This document shows positions 51,477 to 59,596 of a stretch of DNA of 64,000 nt, in pieces. Location: the NCBI RefSeq assembly GCF_036250065.1, contig NZ_CP109199.1:310001-374000 (forward strand), in the 5' to 3' direction. The notes below the pieces were generated by a model. The model saw only the letters and a list, made by a program, of their open reading frames with translations. It had not been told where the DNA came from and did no database searches. This stretch comes from Micromonospora sp. NBC_01699. Lineage in GTDB: Bacteria; Actinomycetota; Actinomycetes; Mycobacteriales; Micromonosporaceae. Position numbers and translations under genes: made by a program. How positions within the stretch are numbered: the first letter of the stretch is position 1; every line of letters starts with the position of its first letter.

Positions 51477-53963
51477 CTACGCGTCGAGCACCGCCGCCGT
51501 GATCCGGTGCAGCGCGAACGTGTGCAGCATCTCGGTGCGCTCGTCCTCGGCGCGCAGGTAACCCCCGCCGATCGAGACCGGCCGGACCAGGCGGGACGTG
51601 GTCGCGCCGTGGGCGTCGACGTACCCGACCCAGACCGGTGTCTTGTCCCGGATCGCCTGTTGCAGCACCGCGAGTGCCTGGGTGTGCGCGTGTGCCGGGG
51701 TGGCGCTCCCGCCGGCCCGGCCGGCCGCACCCCGGACCGGGTCCGGAGCCCGCCGGGCGGCCCGCGCGGCGGCGTCGCCCCGGCGCATCTGCTCCACGAT
51801 GCCGAGCACCCGGGGCGTGGTCAGCTTCGGCGCGGCGAGCGGGTCACCGACCCGGTTCCCCACCGGCGCCCGGGCCGGAGCCCGGCGCACCTTCGTCCGG
51901 GTCAGCACCACCGCGCCGGTGGCGTCCTCCGGCACCGGCGCGTACCCGGCCTCGCGCAGCATGGTGAGCAGCCGGCCCACCTGGAACGGGGTGGCCAGCA
52001 CCGTCGGCGCCAGCCGCCGCAGCGACATCGTGCTCAGCCGTCGGTCGGCGACCACCTCGGCGAGCAGCGCCTCGTCGTCGCTGCGCAGGTACGCACCGGC
52101 GGAACCGACCCGCAGCCCGCCGTGCTTGCGGGCCACGTCGTCGACCAGGTACGTCAACCCCTGCGGCACCGGCGTACGGGACCGCCGCTGGAACAGCGCG
52201 TGCAGGTCCTCGGCGGCGTACCCGGCGTCCAGGGCGCGACGCAGGCTGGTGGCGGTCACCCGGTACACGCTGGCGCCACCGGCCGACTCCGGGTCGGCCA
52301 GCGCCTCCAACTCGGCCGCCAGCGTCGGCTCCGGCGGGCCGGGCACCACGAGGCTCAGGTCGGCCTGGAGCAGGAAGTGGTCCACCGGGGCCGGAAGCAG
52401 CCCGTCCAGGGCCCGGACCGCCGCCGACGCCTCGCCGGACTCGTCGGCGCCCAGCCGTACGCCCAGCGGGTCGTCGGTCCCGGCGGCCGACCGGTCCTCG
52501 GCGGCGGTCGAGTCGGTCAGCAGCAGGCGCCCGTAGGCGGTGATCGCGCCGAGCCCGGTCAGACCGATCCGGGCCGCCTCGGCGAGCACCTCCCGCTGGG
52601 CCGTCTCACGACCCCGGCTGCGCCGGGGTGACCGCCAGGCGAGCAGCGCCAACACCTCGTCCGGTCCGGGCGCGGTCCCCGGATCCAGCCCGGCGAGTAC
52701 GCCGAGCAGCCCCCGGCGCGCGGTCGGCGTACCGGCCCGTTCCAGTTCGGGGGAGAGCACGGTGATCAACCGGTCCCGCTCGTCCCGCTGGCCGATCAGC
52801 CCCGGCTGACGGGTCATGGCCAGCCACGCCCGAGCCAGTTGCTCCCACCGCCGGGCAAGCGTTCCGGCCCGCCAGGCTTCGTAGCCGGCGGTCGGCAGCA
52901 CCTGCTGGTCGGCACCGGCGCGGGTGGTGGTGGAGCCGGTCAGGTCGACCTCGCCGGCCAGCCCGGCGGCGTAGACGACCTCCAGCACCAGCGCCGTGGT
53001 CGGCTCGTCCAACCCGACACCACGGGCGATCCGGCGCAGGTCACGTACGCCCAGACCACCGGAGCGCAGCACCGGGGGCGGATCGGCGGCGAGCGCCTCC
53101 AGCACCGTCTCGGCCTGCCGGACCACCTCCATCGCCTGGCCGGCGCCGGCCGAGTCGACGGCCTTCGGCTCGCGCAGCGCGGCGGTGCCCAGAGCCGGTG
53201 GCAGCGGCTGCATCGGCCCGAGCGGCCCGGAGTCGCGGCGCAGCAGCAGGCCGATCTCGCGGGGCAGTTCCACCGCGGTCCCGCCGGACCCGGCGTCGGT
53301 GTCCGAGATCGGGACGAGCAGGGCGTTCTCCACCAGCCAGCGCACCGGTGAGCCGGAGCCCGGGTTCGCCGGATCCTCGACCGGCGGCGCGTCCAGCGCC
53401 TTCGGCGGGAGCGTGCCCACCGGGGGGCCGGCGGCGAGCCGGTCCAGGATCGCGCGGGCCGCGGGCGGTGCCGCCAGCACCGTACGGCGCAGCCGGGCCG
53501 GGTCGGCGCACAGTGCCGCGGCGGCCGGGTCCAGATCCAGCGCGGGGCGCCCCAGACCGGCCGGGTACGGCGAACTGACCTCGTCCACGCCTGGCACCAC
53601 CCGCAGCGCGTGCTCCGGGCCGTACAGCAGGAAGAGCGCGCGGAGCCGGTTGAGCGCGGCCCGTACGGCGGCCGGGTCGGCACCCTGCACGGGCACCGCC
53701 GCGACGGCCAGGACCGCGTCGACGGAGGTGGTGCCGTCGGCCGGGTCACGGGTGAGCCGGGCACCGTCGAGGATTTGCAGGGTGAACTGGTCCAACCCGT
53801 CCAGGGCGCGGGCGACCGACACCCGCGACTGCGCCCGTACGGCGAGCGCGGAGATGTCGGCCGGGACCGGCAGGACCAGATCGGGGCGCAGTTGTAGCAG
53901 CGCTGCCAGGGCTTCGTCCGGCAGCGACCGCAGGTGATCGGCGAGTGAGGTGGTCATCGTCAT
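51477..53963 (-). CDS. Helicase-associated domain protein (XPB neighbour)
   Basis: An 828-aa protein of the actinobacterial helicase C-terminal/XPB-associated type. N-terminal helical repeats (SLADHLRSLPDEALAALLQL), a central winged-helix-like region and a block at about 530-690 (FLLQADLSLVVPGPPEP, LTYLVDDVARKHGGLRVG) match PF13625. The last 70 residues (IRDKTPVWVGYVDAHGATTS, RLVRPVSIGGGYLRAEDE) look like a WYL domain, which senses nucleic acid or nucleotides in other proteins. No helicase motor motifs are present. A role as an XPB partner in repair is inferred from its constant neighbourhood. Confidence 0.85.
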   Translation of the reverse strand: MTMTTSLADHLRSLPDEALAALLQLRPDLVLPVPADISALAVRAQSRVSVARALDGLDQFTLQILDGARLTRDPADGTTSVDAVLAVAAVPVQGADPAAVRAALNRLRALFLLYGPEHALRVVPGVDEVSSPYPAGLGRPALDLDPAAAALCADPARLRRTVLAAPPAARAILDRLAAGPPVGTLPPKALDAPPVEDPANPGSGSPVRWLVENALLVPISDTDAGSGGTAVELPREIGLLLRRDSGPLGPMQPLPPALGTAALREPKAVDSAGAGQAMEVVRQAETVLEALAADPPPVLRSGGLGVRDLRRIARGVGLDEPTTALVLEVVYAAGLAGEVDLTGSTTTRAGADQQVLPTAGYEAWRAGTLARRWEQLARAWLAMTRQPGLIGQRDERDRLITVLSPELERAGTPTARRGLLGVLAGLDPGTAPGPDEVLALLAWRSPRRSRGRETAQREVLAEAARIGLTGLGAITAYGRLLLTDSTAAEDRSAAGTDDPLGVRLGADESGEASAAVRALDGLLPAPVDHFLLQADLSLVVPGPPEPTLAAELEALADPESAGGASVYRVTATSLRRALDAGYAAEDLHALFQRRSRTPVPQGLTYLVDDVARKHGGLRVGSAGAYLRSDDEALLAEVVADRRLSTMSLRRLAPTVLATPFQVGRLLTMLREAGYAPVPEDATGAVVLTRTKVRRAPARAPVGNRVGDPLAAPKLTTPRVLGIVEQMRRGDAAARAARRAPDPVRGAAGRAGGSATPAHAHTQALAVLQQAIRDKTPVWVGYVDAHGATTSRLVRPVSIGGGYLRAEDERTEMLHTFALHRITAAVLDA

Positions 53964-54048
53964 TCCACGCTATCCGGCCGAGTGCCGCCTGTGCCCCCCG
54001 GTCGGCCGGCTGGACTTCGCGATGCGGTCGGCGTGCGACGATGATCGG

Positions 54049-54669
54049 ATGGCGACCACCCCCTCGGTCGGGTTCGACCTTGACATGACCTTGATCGACT
54101 CTCGCCCCGGCATCGCCGCCACCTACCGTGAGCTCACCGCCCGGACCGGGGTGCACGTCGACGCCGACCTCGCGGTCAGTCGGCTCGGCCCGCCGCTGCG
54201 GCACGAACTGGCCCACTGGTTCCCGTCCGAGCAGGTGGAGTCGGCGGTGACGACGTTCCGCTCGCTCTACCCGGCGTACGCGGTCGGCCCGACGCTGCTG
54301 CTGCCCGGCGCGGCCGAGACGCTGGCCTCGGTACGCGACGCCGGGCTGCGTGTGTTGGTTGTCACCTCGAAGCTCGGCCGGCTGGCCCGACTGCACACCG
54401 AGCACCTCGGGCTGACCGTCGACGAGGTGGTCGGCGACCTGTTCGCCGAGCAGAAGGCGACCGCGTTGCGGGAGCACGACGCCCGGCTCTACGTCGGCGA
54501 CCACGTCGCGGACATGACCGCCGCCCGGATCGCCGGCGTGCCCGGCGTCGGTGTCGCCACCGGGCCGTGCGATGTGGATGAGCTGCGCGCGGCCGGCGCG
54601 CGAATGGTGCTCGACGACCTCACCGGATTCCCAGCGGCGTTGTCGGGCCTGTTGCGGCTAGCCTTGTGA
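54049..54669 (+). CDS. HAD-superfamily hydrolase
   Basis: A 206-aa haloacid dehalogenase-type phosphatase. Motif I FDLDMTLID (D10, D12), motif II LVVTSK, a Lys in motif III (EQKATALREH) and motif IV VGDHVADM; a helical cap lies between residues 20 and 85. It resembles phosphoglycolate phosphatases. ATG 54049 was chosen since motif I starts nine residues later. The next gene, a cold-shock protein, is 36 nt downstream on the same strand. The substrate is unknown. Confidence 0.9.
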   Translation: MATTPSVGFDLDMTLIDSRPGIAATYRELTARTGVHVDADLAVSRLGPPLRHELAHWFPSEQVESAVTTFRSLYPAYAVGPTLLLPGAAETLASVRDAGLRVLVVTSKLGRLARLHTEHLGLTVDEVVGDLFAEQKATALREHDARLYVGDHVADMTAARIAGVPGVGVATGPCDVDELRAAGARMVLDDLTGFPAALSGLLRLAL

Positions 54670-54705
54670 GGGTCATCAGCCGTTTACGGAGTCGAGGTCA
54701 ATCAG

Positions 54706-55092
54706 GTGCCGACGGGTCGAGTGAAGTGGTACGACGCGGCCAAGGGTTATGGATTCGTCACCAGTGACGAGGGCGGCGACGTATTCCTACCCAAGAGTGC
54801 GTTGCCCGCTGGTGTCACCGATCTCAAGGGGGGTCAGCGGATCGAGTTCGGCGTGGTGGACAGTCGCAAGGGCGCCCAGGCACACGCCGCGAAACTGCTG
54901 GACGCGCCGCCGTCCATGGCGGAACTCCGCCGCCGTCCCGCCGAAGAGCTGCACGGGCTGATCGAGGACATGATCAAGGTGCTGGAGGCGAAGGTCCAGC
55001 CGGATCTGCGGCGCGGCCGGTACCCGGACAAGAAGACCGCGACGACCGTCGCTCAGCTTGTCCACGCGGTCGCCAGCGAACTGGAAGTCTGA
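54706..55092 (+). CDS. Cold-shock domain protein with C-terminal extension
   Basis: A 128-aa RNA-binding protein. The cold-shock domain (residues 1-66) carries TGRVKWYDAAKGYGFVTSDE with RNP1-like KGYGFV and RNP2-like DVFLPKS. The second half (67-128) is a helical extension (AELRRRPAEELHGLIEDMIK) not found in classical 67-aa Csp proteins but common in actinobacteria. GTG 54706. Its last 40 nt overlap the convergent mqnD gene, allowing antisense contact between the mRNAs. Confidence 0.93.
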   Translation: MPTGRVKWYDAAKGYGFVTSDEGGDVFLPKSALPAGVTDLKGGQRIEFGVVDSRKGAQAHAAKLLDAPPSMAELRRRPAEELHGLIEDMIKVLEAKVQPDLRRGRYPDKKTATTVAQLVHAVASELEV

Positions 55093-55901
55093 GGGGTCGC
55101 CGGGGTCAACCCGGCCGCCGCAGCCCGGCGGAGCAGGGCGTCGATCGCCCGGTAGCCGTCCTCGCCGAGGTCAGCGGTGAACTCGTTCACATACAGCGCG
55201 ATGTGCTGGTCGACCACGTCCGGTTCCATCTCCTGCGCGTGCGCCAGCACGTACTCGCGGGTGCCGGCCGGGTCGGCCCACGCACGCCGTACGGACGCGC
55301 GGATCCAGTCCGCCGCGGCCACCGGATCAACGGTGCCGCGGCGGGCCAGGATGGCGCCGAGCGGGATCGGCAGGCCGGTGTCCGACTCCCACCACTGCCC
55401 GAGGTCGACCAGCGCGGTCAGCCCGTGCCGGTGGTAGGTGAACCGGGCCTCGTGGATGACCAGTCCGGCGTCGTAGCGACCGGCCGCCACCCCGGGCATG
55501 ATCTCGTGGAACGGCACCACCTCGATCCTCGCCGGCCGCTGGTCCGCCGCCCAGAGCCGGAACAGCAGGTACGCCGTGGTCCGGTCGCCGGGCACCGCGA
55601 CGGTCGCCCCGCCCAGATCGGTCCGGTCGCCCCGGGTCAGCACCAGCGGCCCGCAGCCGCGCCCGAGCGCCCCGCCGCACGGCAGCAGTTGGTAGTCGTC
55701 GAGCAGCCACGGCAGTGCGGCGTAACTCACCTTCACGATGTCGTACGCGCCCTGCTGGGCGGCGGTGTTGGTGACGTCCACGTCGGCGTAGGTCACCTGC
55801 ACCGGCGGTGCCCCCGGCACCAGACCGTGCACCAGTGCGTGGAACACGAAGGTGTCGTTGGGGCAGGGGGAGAACGCCAGCGAGAGAGCCACGTCCCCCA
55901 C
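55053..55901 (-). CDS. mqnD: 1,4-dihydroxy-6-naphthoate synthase
   Basis: A 282-aa MqnD of the futalosine route to menaquinone, releasing 1,4-dihydroxy-6-naphthoate from cyclic dehypoxanthine futalosine. It has the periplasmic-binding-protein fold with LAFSPCPNDTFVFHALVHG, DVTNTAAQQGAYDIVKVSYA, and LVIHEARFTYHRHGL, where the His is catalytic in the family. GTG 55901 (a second GTG three codons on is possible). It lies 16 nt downstream of mqnB on the same strand. mqnA, mqnC and mqnE are not in the window. Confidence 0.95.
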   Translation of the reverse strand: MGDVALSLAFSPCPNDTFVFHALVHGLVPGAPPVQVTYADVDVTNTAAQQGAYDIVKVSYAALPWLLDDYQLLPCGGALGRGCGPLVLTRGDRTDLGGATVAVPGDRTTAYLLFRLWAADQRPARIEVVPFHEIMPGVAAGRYDAGLVIHEARFTYHRHGLTALVDLGQWWESDTGLPIPLGAILARRGTVDPVAAADWIRASVRRAWADPAGTREYVLAHAQEMEPDVVDQHIALYVNEFTADLGEDGYRAIDALLRRAAAAGLTPATPQTSSSLATAWTS

Positions 55902-55917
55902 GGTAACCCGCAGTGGA

Positions 55918-56553
55918 TCAGTGCAGCGCGGCGGCTGCGGAGCGGAGCGCCTCGAACGCCTCGGTGATCCGCCACGCGCCCCGGTCGCGGGGCCCGACCG
56001 GGTTGGAGATGGTACGCAGCTCGGCGAAGGGCACCCCGGCCTGGGCGGCGGCGACGGCCACCCCGTACCCCTCCATCGCCTCGGCTACCGCGTCCGGGTA
56101 GCGGGCGGCGAGCGTGCGGGCGCTCTCCGAGGTCCCGGTGACGGTGCTACAGGTGACAACGGCGCCGACGGTGGCCCTGGGCAGCGATTCGCGCAGCCGT
56201 TCCAGCAGTGCCGGGTCGGCACTGGCCGACGATGGGCCGAAGCCCAGGTCGTCCAGGGGCAGGAAACCCTCCGGCGACTCGGCACCGAGGTCGGCGGCGA
56301 TGCTCCGGGTGGCCAGCACGATGGTGCCGAGCGCCGCCCGGTCGGGGAAGCCGCCGGCGATCCCGGCGCTGATCACCGCCTGGTACGGGCGCCCGGCCGC
56401 CTCGGCCAGTGCCAGCAGCCGGGCGGTGCCGGCAGCGGCGGCGGCCGGCCCGACCCCGACCGGGGCGACCACCGCAGTGGTGCTGGTCAGGCCGGCCCGG
56501 ATCGCCTCCGCCTCGGCCGGCACCGCGGTGACGATCAGCAGTCCAGCGCTCAT
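55918..56553 (-). CDS. mqnB: Futalosine hydrolase
   Basis: A 211-aa nucleoside-phosphorylase-fold enzyme that removes hypoxanthine from futalosine. It starts LLIVTAVPAEAEAIRAGL and shows VISAGIAGGFPDRA, the VVTCSTVTGTSE segment, and EAMEGYGVAVAAAQAGVPF with the Glu of the nucleoside site, then RTISNPVGPRD. It forms an operon with mqnD downstream and overlaps the upstream MFS gene by 4 nt. This confirms the futalosine rather than the classical menaquinone route here. Confidence 0.95.
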   Translation of the reverse strand: MSAGLLIVTAVPAEAEAIRAGLTSTTAVVAPVGVGPAAAAAGTARLLALAEAAGRPYQAVISAGIAGGFPDRAALGTIVLATRSIAADLGAESPEGFLPLDDLGFGPSSASADPALLERLRESLPRATVGAVVTCSTVTGTSESARTLAARYPDAVAEAMEGYGVAVAAAQAGVPFAELRTISNPVGPRDRGAWRITEAFEALRSAAAALH

Positions 56554-58268
56554 GTGGTCGGCTCCCGTGGTTCGTGTGGCCGGTGCCCGCCGTCGTCGCC
56601 GGAGCCCGGTGCGGGTACGGCCGACGACGGTCGGTAGATGTGGTAACCGGGCGGCGCCAACGGCCGTTCGCCGCCGCCCCCGTTCCCGGTCTGGCCCGCT
56701 GCCGCCGTCGCCGGTTCGGTGACGCCGGTCCGGTCGTCGGCCTCCCGTTCGGCGGCCGCCCGCTGCCGTTCGTCCTCGTCCCGGGCCGCCCGCGCCCGTT
56801 GCGCGGCGGCGGCCTGCTCCTCGGCGGCCCGTTGCGCGGCGGCCTGCTGTTCGGCGGCTTCCTGCTCGGCGTCCGGGATGGCCCGACCGTGCAGCCGCTC
56901 GCCCCGCAGCCGCCCGGCAACCACGACGGCGCGTACGGCGGCGAGGATGGCCAGCCCGCTCAGCACCGCGATGCCGACCCGGCCGTCGAACGGGATCAGG
57001 CCGATCGCGCCGCCGGCCACGAAGGCCAGCATCAGCGCGGTCTCGGAGTGGGCGAAGGCGCTGGCCCGCGACCGTTCCCGGATCCGTTCCTGGATCGAGG
57101 CGTCGACGGCGAGTTTGGCGATGCCGCTGACCAGCGCGGTGACCAGGCAGAGCAGGGCGACCGTGAGCAGTGAGAACTCGACCGTGGCCAGTACCGCCAG
57201 GGCGGCGACGATGACCAGGCCGCTGGACTGGATGGCGGTCGGCCGGTGGATGCGCAGCCGGGTGCCGACGGCGGTGGCGAGGAAGCTTCCGACCGCCAGC
57301 GCCCCGCCGACCAGGCCCAGCGCGGCCTGGTCGGAGAGGTCCCGACCGAACACGGCGGTGGTGATGTCGCCGCCCTTGATCGCGAAGGCGAGGAAGAGCA
57401 GGAGGAAGCCGTACAGGCCGCGCAGGGTGGCGCCGCCGGCCAGGGCGCCGATGACGAGCCGGCCGCCCGGACCGCCCCGACCCAGTGCGCCCGTTCCGCC
57501 CCGCCACGCGGCGCGCATCGCCCGGGGCACCGCCTCCGGCGGCTCGGAGTCGGCGCGCGGTGGCAGCCGGAGGGCGATCACCATTCCGACCAGGAAGATC
57601 ACCGACGCCACCCGAAGCGGCCACTGTGGACCTAGCCAGAACGCGGCCAGCCCCAGCGGCGCCACCACGGCCCCGGCGATGGTGCCGTAGACACTGGCCC
57701 GCGCCCCGGCCTGGGAGAGCCCGATCCCCTCGGGCAGCAACCGGGGTACGGCGGCCGAGCGGGCCACGCCGTACGCGCGGGAGAGCGCCAGTACGCCGAA
57801 CGCGGCCGGGTAGAGCCCGAAGCCGTGGATGTAGTCGGAGATCAACCAGGCCAGGAAGGCGCGGCCGAGCATGGTGGCGGCGAGCGCGTACCGGCGGCCG
57901 TGCCGGAAGTGGTCGAGCAGCGGCCCCACCACGGGTGCCAGCAGCGCGAACGGAACCATGGTGACCAGCAGGTAGAGCGCGACCTTGCCCCGCGCCTCGC
58001 CGAGCGGGGCGTTGAAGAAGATCGTCCCGGCCAGCCCGATGGTGATCAGTACGTCGCCGGCGCAGGAGATGGCGTGCAGGTCGAACAGGCGCACCATGCC
58101 GGTCTCGCCGCCGGCGCCCCTGGTCCGTGCCCGGCCGGCGCTCCGGGTGATCCAGGCACCGCCACGGAACGTCCCGCGTACGAGTGCCCGGACGCCCCGG
58201 ATCGTCCTTCCGAGGGCACGCCCGAGGAACGACCCCTGGGGGCGGCTGAAGAGCGGCATGTGCACCAT
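56550..58268 (-). CDS. MFS transporter with long cytoplasmic tail
   Basis: A 572-aa protein: a basic N-terminal stretch of about 55 residues, 12 predicted helices (about 60-460) and a Glu/Ala/Gln-rich coiled-coil-like tail (EQEAAEQQAAAQRAAEEQAA). The transporter part has VVGPLLDHFRHGRRYAL after helix 2, a divergent MFS signature. The tail is rare for the family. Overlap with mqnB and co-transcription with mqnD are conserved-looking but the link to menaquinone is not explained; it may just be a shared operon. Confidence 0.87.
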   Translation of the reverse strand: MVHMPLFSRPQGSFLGRALGRTIRGVRALVRGTFRGGAWITRSAGRARTRGAGGETGMVRLFDLHAISCAGDVLITIGLAGTIFFNAPLGEARGKVALYLLVTMVPFALLAPVVGPLLDHFRHGRRYALAATMLGRAFLAWLISDYIHGFGLYPAAFGVLALSRAYGVARSAAVPRLLPEGIGLSQAGARASVYGTIAGAVVAPLGLAAFWLGPQWPLRVASVIFLVGMVIALRLPPRADSEPPEAVPRAMRAAWRGGTGALGRGGPGGRLVIGALAGGATLRGLYGFLLLFLAFAIKGGDITTAVFGRDLSDQAALGLVGGALAVGSFLATAVGTRLRIHRPTAIQSSGLVIVAALAVLATVEFSLLTVALLCLVTALVSGIAKLAVDASIQERIRERSRASAFAHSETALMLAFVAGGAIGLIPFDGRVGIAVLSGLAILAAVRAVVVAGRLRGERLHGRAIPDAEQEAAEQQAAAQRAAEEQAAAAQRARAARDEDERQRAAAEREADDRTGVTEPATAAAGQTGNGGGGERPLAPPGYHIYRPSSAVPAPGSGDDGGHRPHEPREPTT

Positions 58269-58363
58269 CCTCGCCCATTCGGCGAGCGGCCGGAGGATGT
58301 GGCGCGAGAACAGGTACGGGGAGTCCCTGCCGGCGGGCCGCTCGGATAGGGAACAATGAGCAT

Positions 58364-59185
58364 GTGACCAGGACCGCCGGTGCTCGCGCAGCCCGTCTCG
58401 ACCAGGTTTGTGCCGCTGCCGTCGAGGTGGCGCGGGCCGGCATTACCGAGGTGGAGCCGACCGATGTCGGCGATCACCTGGAGGTGGTTGCCGAGGGTGA
58501 ACGCCTGGTTACCCACTTCTTTGAATGTCTGCTGGCCGGCTACCGGGGTTGGCGCTGGGCGGTGACCGTCACCCGGGTGTCGCGCAGCAAGCAGGTGACC
58601 ATCTGCGAGACGGTGCTGCTGCCGGGACCGGACGCCCTGCTGGCGCCGAGCTGGCTGCCCTGGCAGGAGCGCCTTCAGCCGGGCGATCTGGGCGTCGGCG
58701 ACCTACTGCCGGCCACGGCCGACGACGACCGGCTCGTTCCCGGTTACGTCCTCTCCGACGACCCGGCGGTCGAGGAGGCCACCTGGGAGCTCGGGCTCGG
58801 CCGTTCGCGGGTGATGTCCAAGGAGGGCCGGGAGGAGACCGCGCAGCGCTGGTACGACGGCGACCACGGCCCGACCGCGCCGATCTCGGCCGCCGCCCCC
58901 CGGACCGCCCGCTGCGGGACCTGCGGCTTCTACCTGCCGCTGGCCGGTTCCCTGCGCCAGGCGTTCGGCGTGTGCGGCAACTTCTACGCCCCCGACGACG
59001 GCCGGGCGGTCAGTGCCGACCACGGCTGCGGGGCGCACTCGGAGACCATGCTCGACGTGGCCGAGACGCCGGTGGACGAGCTGCCGACGATCTACGACGA
59101 CAACGAGGTCGAGGCGGTCTCGGTCAGCCGGGCGCCGGGCTCGGTGGCCGACGAGGAGCCGGCCGAGCCGTACGGCCACGGCTGA
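58364..59185 (+). CDS. DUF3027 protein
   Basis: A 273-aa actinobacterial DUF3027 protein. N-terminal part LDQVCAAAVEVARAGITEVE, GDHLEVVAEGERLVTHFFEC and YRGWRWAVTVTRV, then VLLPGPDALLAPSWLPW. The C-terminal third holds a zinc-ribbon-like Cys set (CGTCGFYLPLAGSLRQAFGV, CGN, DHGCGAHSE). GTG 58364 is close behind a possible promoter (GGATAGGGAACAATG). Function unknown; the zinc ribbon suggests nucleic-acid or ribosome contact. Confidence 0.9.
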   Translation: MTRTAGARAARLDQVCAAAVEVARAGITEVEPTDVGDHLEVVAEGERLVTHFFECLLAGYRGWRWAVTVTRVSRSKQVTICETVLLPGPDALLAPSWLPWQERLQPGDLGVGDLLPATADDDRLVPGYVLSDDPAVEEATWELGLGRSRVMSKEGREETAQRWYDGDHGPTAPISAAAPRTARCGTCGFYLPLAGSLRQAFGVCGNFYAPDDGRAVSADHGCGAHSETMLDVAETPVDELPTIYDDNEVEAVSVSRAPGSVADEEPAEPYGHG

Positions 59186-59222
59186 GTCGGCCCGGCCGTC
59201 GGCTGTCGGTTCGTGGCACCGA

Positions 59223-59477
59223 TCAGTGCTGCTGACCGGCCCGACGGCGTCGACGGTGGGCGTCGTGTCGCAGCATCACGGCCAGTCCGGGGAAGCCGAT
59301 CAGGAAGCCGGCCAGACAGGTCCAGAGCCAGTCCCGGTGACCGTGCTCGGTGAGCCAGTCGCGGAAGAAGACCAGCAGGACCAGCCCGACGGCCGCCCAG
59401 ATCACGAGGCCGCCGACGGCGAACGGAACCATCGGTGGGTCCAGCGGCTCCGGCCGCGGTTGCTGCTGCTCCGGCAC
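59223..59477 (-). CDS. DUF2530 small membrane protein
   Basis: An 84-aa protein with two predicted membrane helices (PFAVGGLVIWAAVGLVLLVF and WTCLAGFLIGFPGLAVML) and a basic end (RRRRRAGQQH), matching the DUF2530 family. GTG 59477 gives the short family-like form; upstream codons add non-conserved sequence. Convergent with the DUF3027 gene, an arrangement seen in related genomes. Function unknown. Confidence 0.82.
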   Translation of the reverse strand: MPEQQQPRPEPLDPPMVPFAVGGLVIWAAVGLVLLVFFRDWLTEHGHRDWLWTCLAGFLIGFPGLAVMLRHDAHRRRRRAGQQH

Positions 59478-59596
59478 GTGGTCAGCGTACCCGTGGGCAG
59501 GGATCGAAGTTCGTAACCGGAACGTACTTTCCCGGTAACAGGTCGTCTGGGACGATGCGCCCAATGAACCCCCCATGATCACTATGTGAGGTCCTT

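Noticed and set aside
59478-59596. Purine riboswitch before the NCS2 permease
   Set aside because: The 119-bp leader lacks the three-way junction core sequences; only short unrelated repeats are visible.
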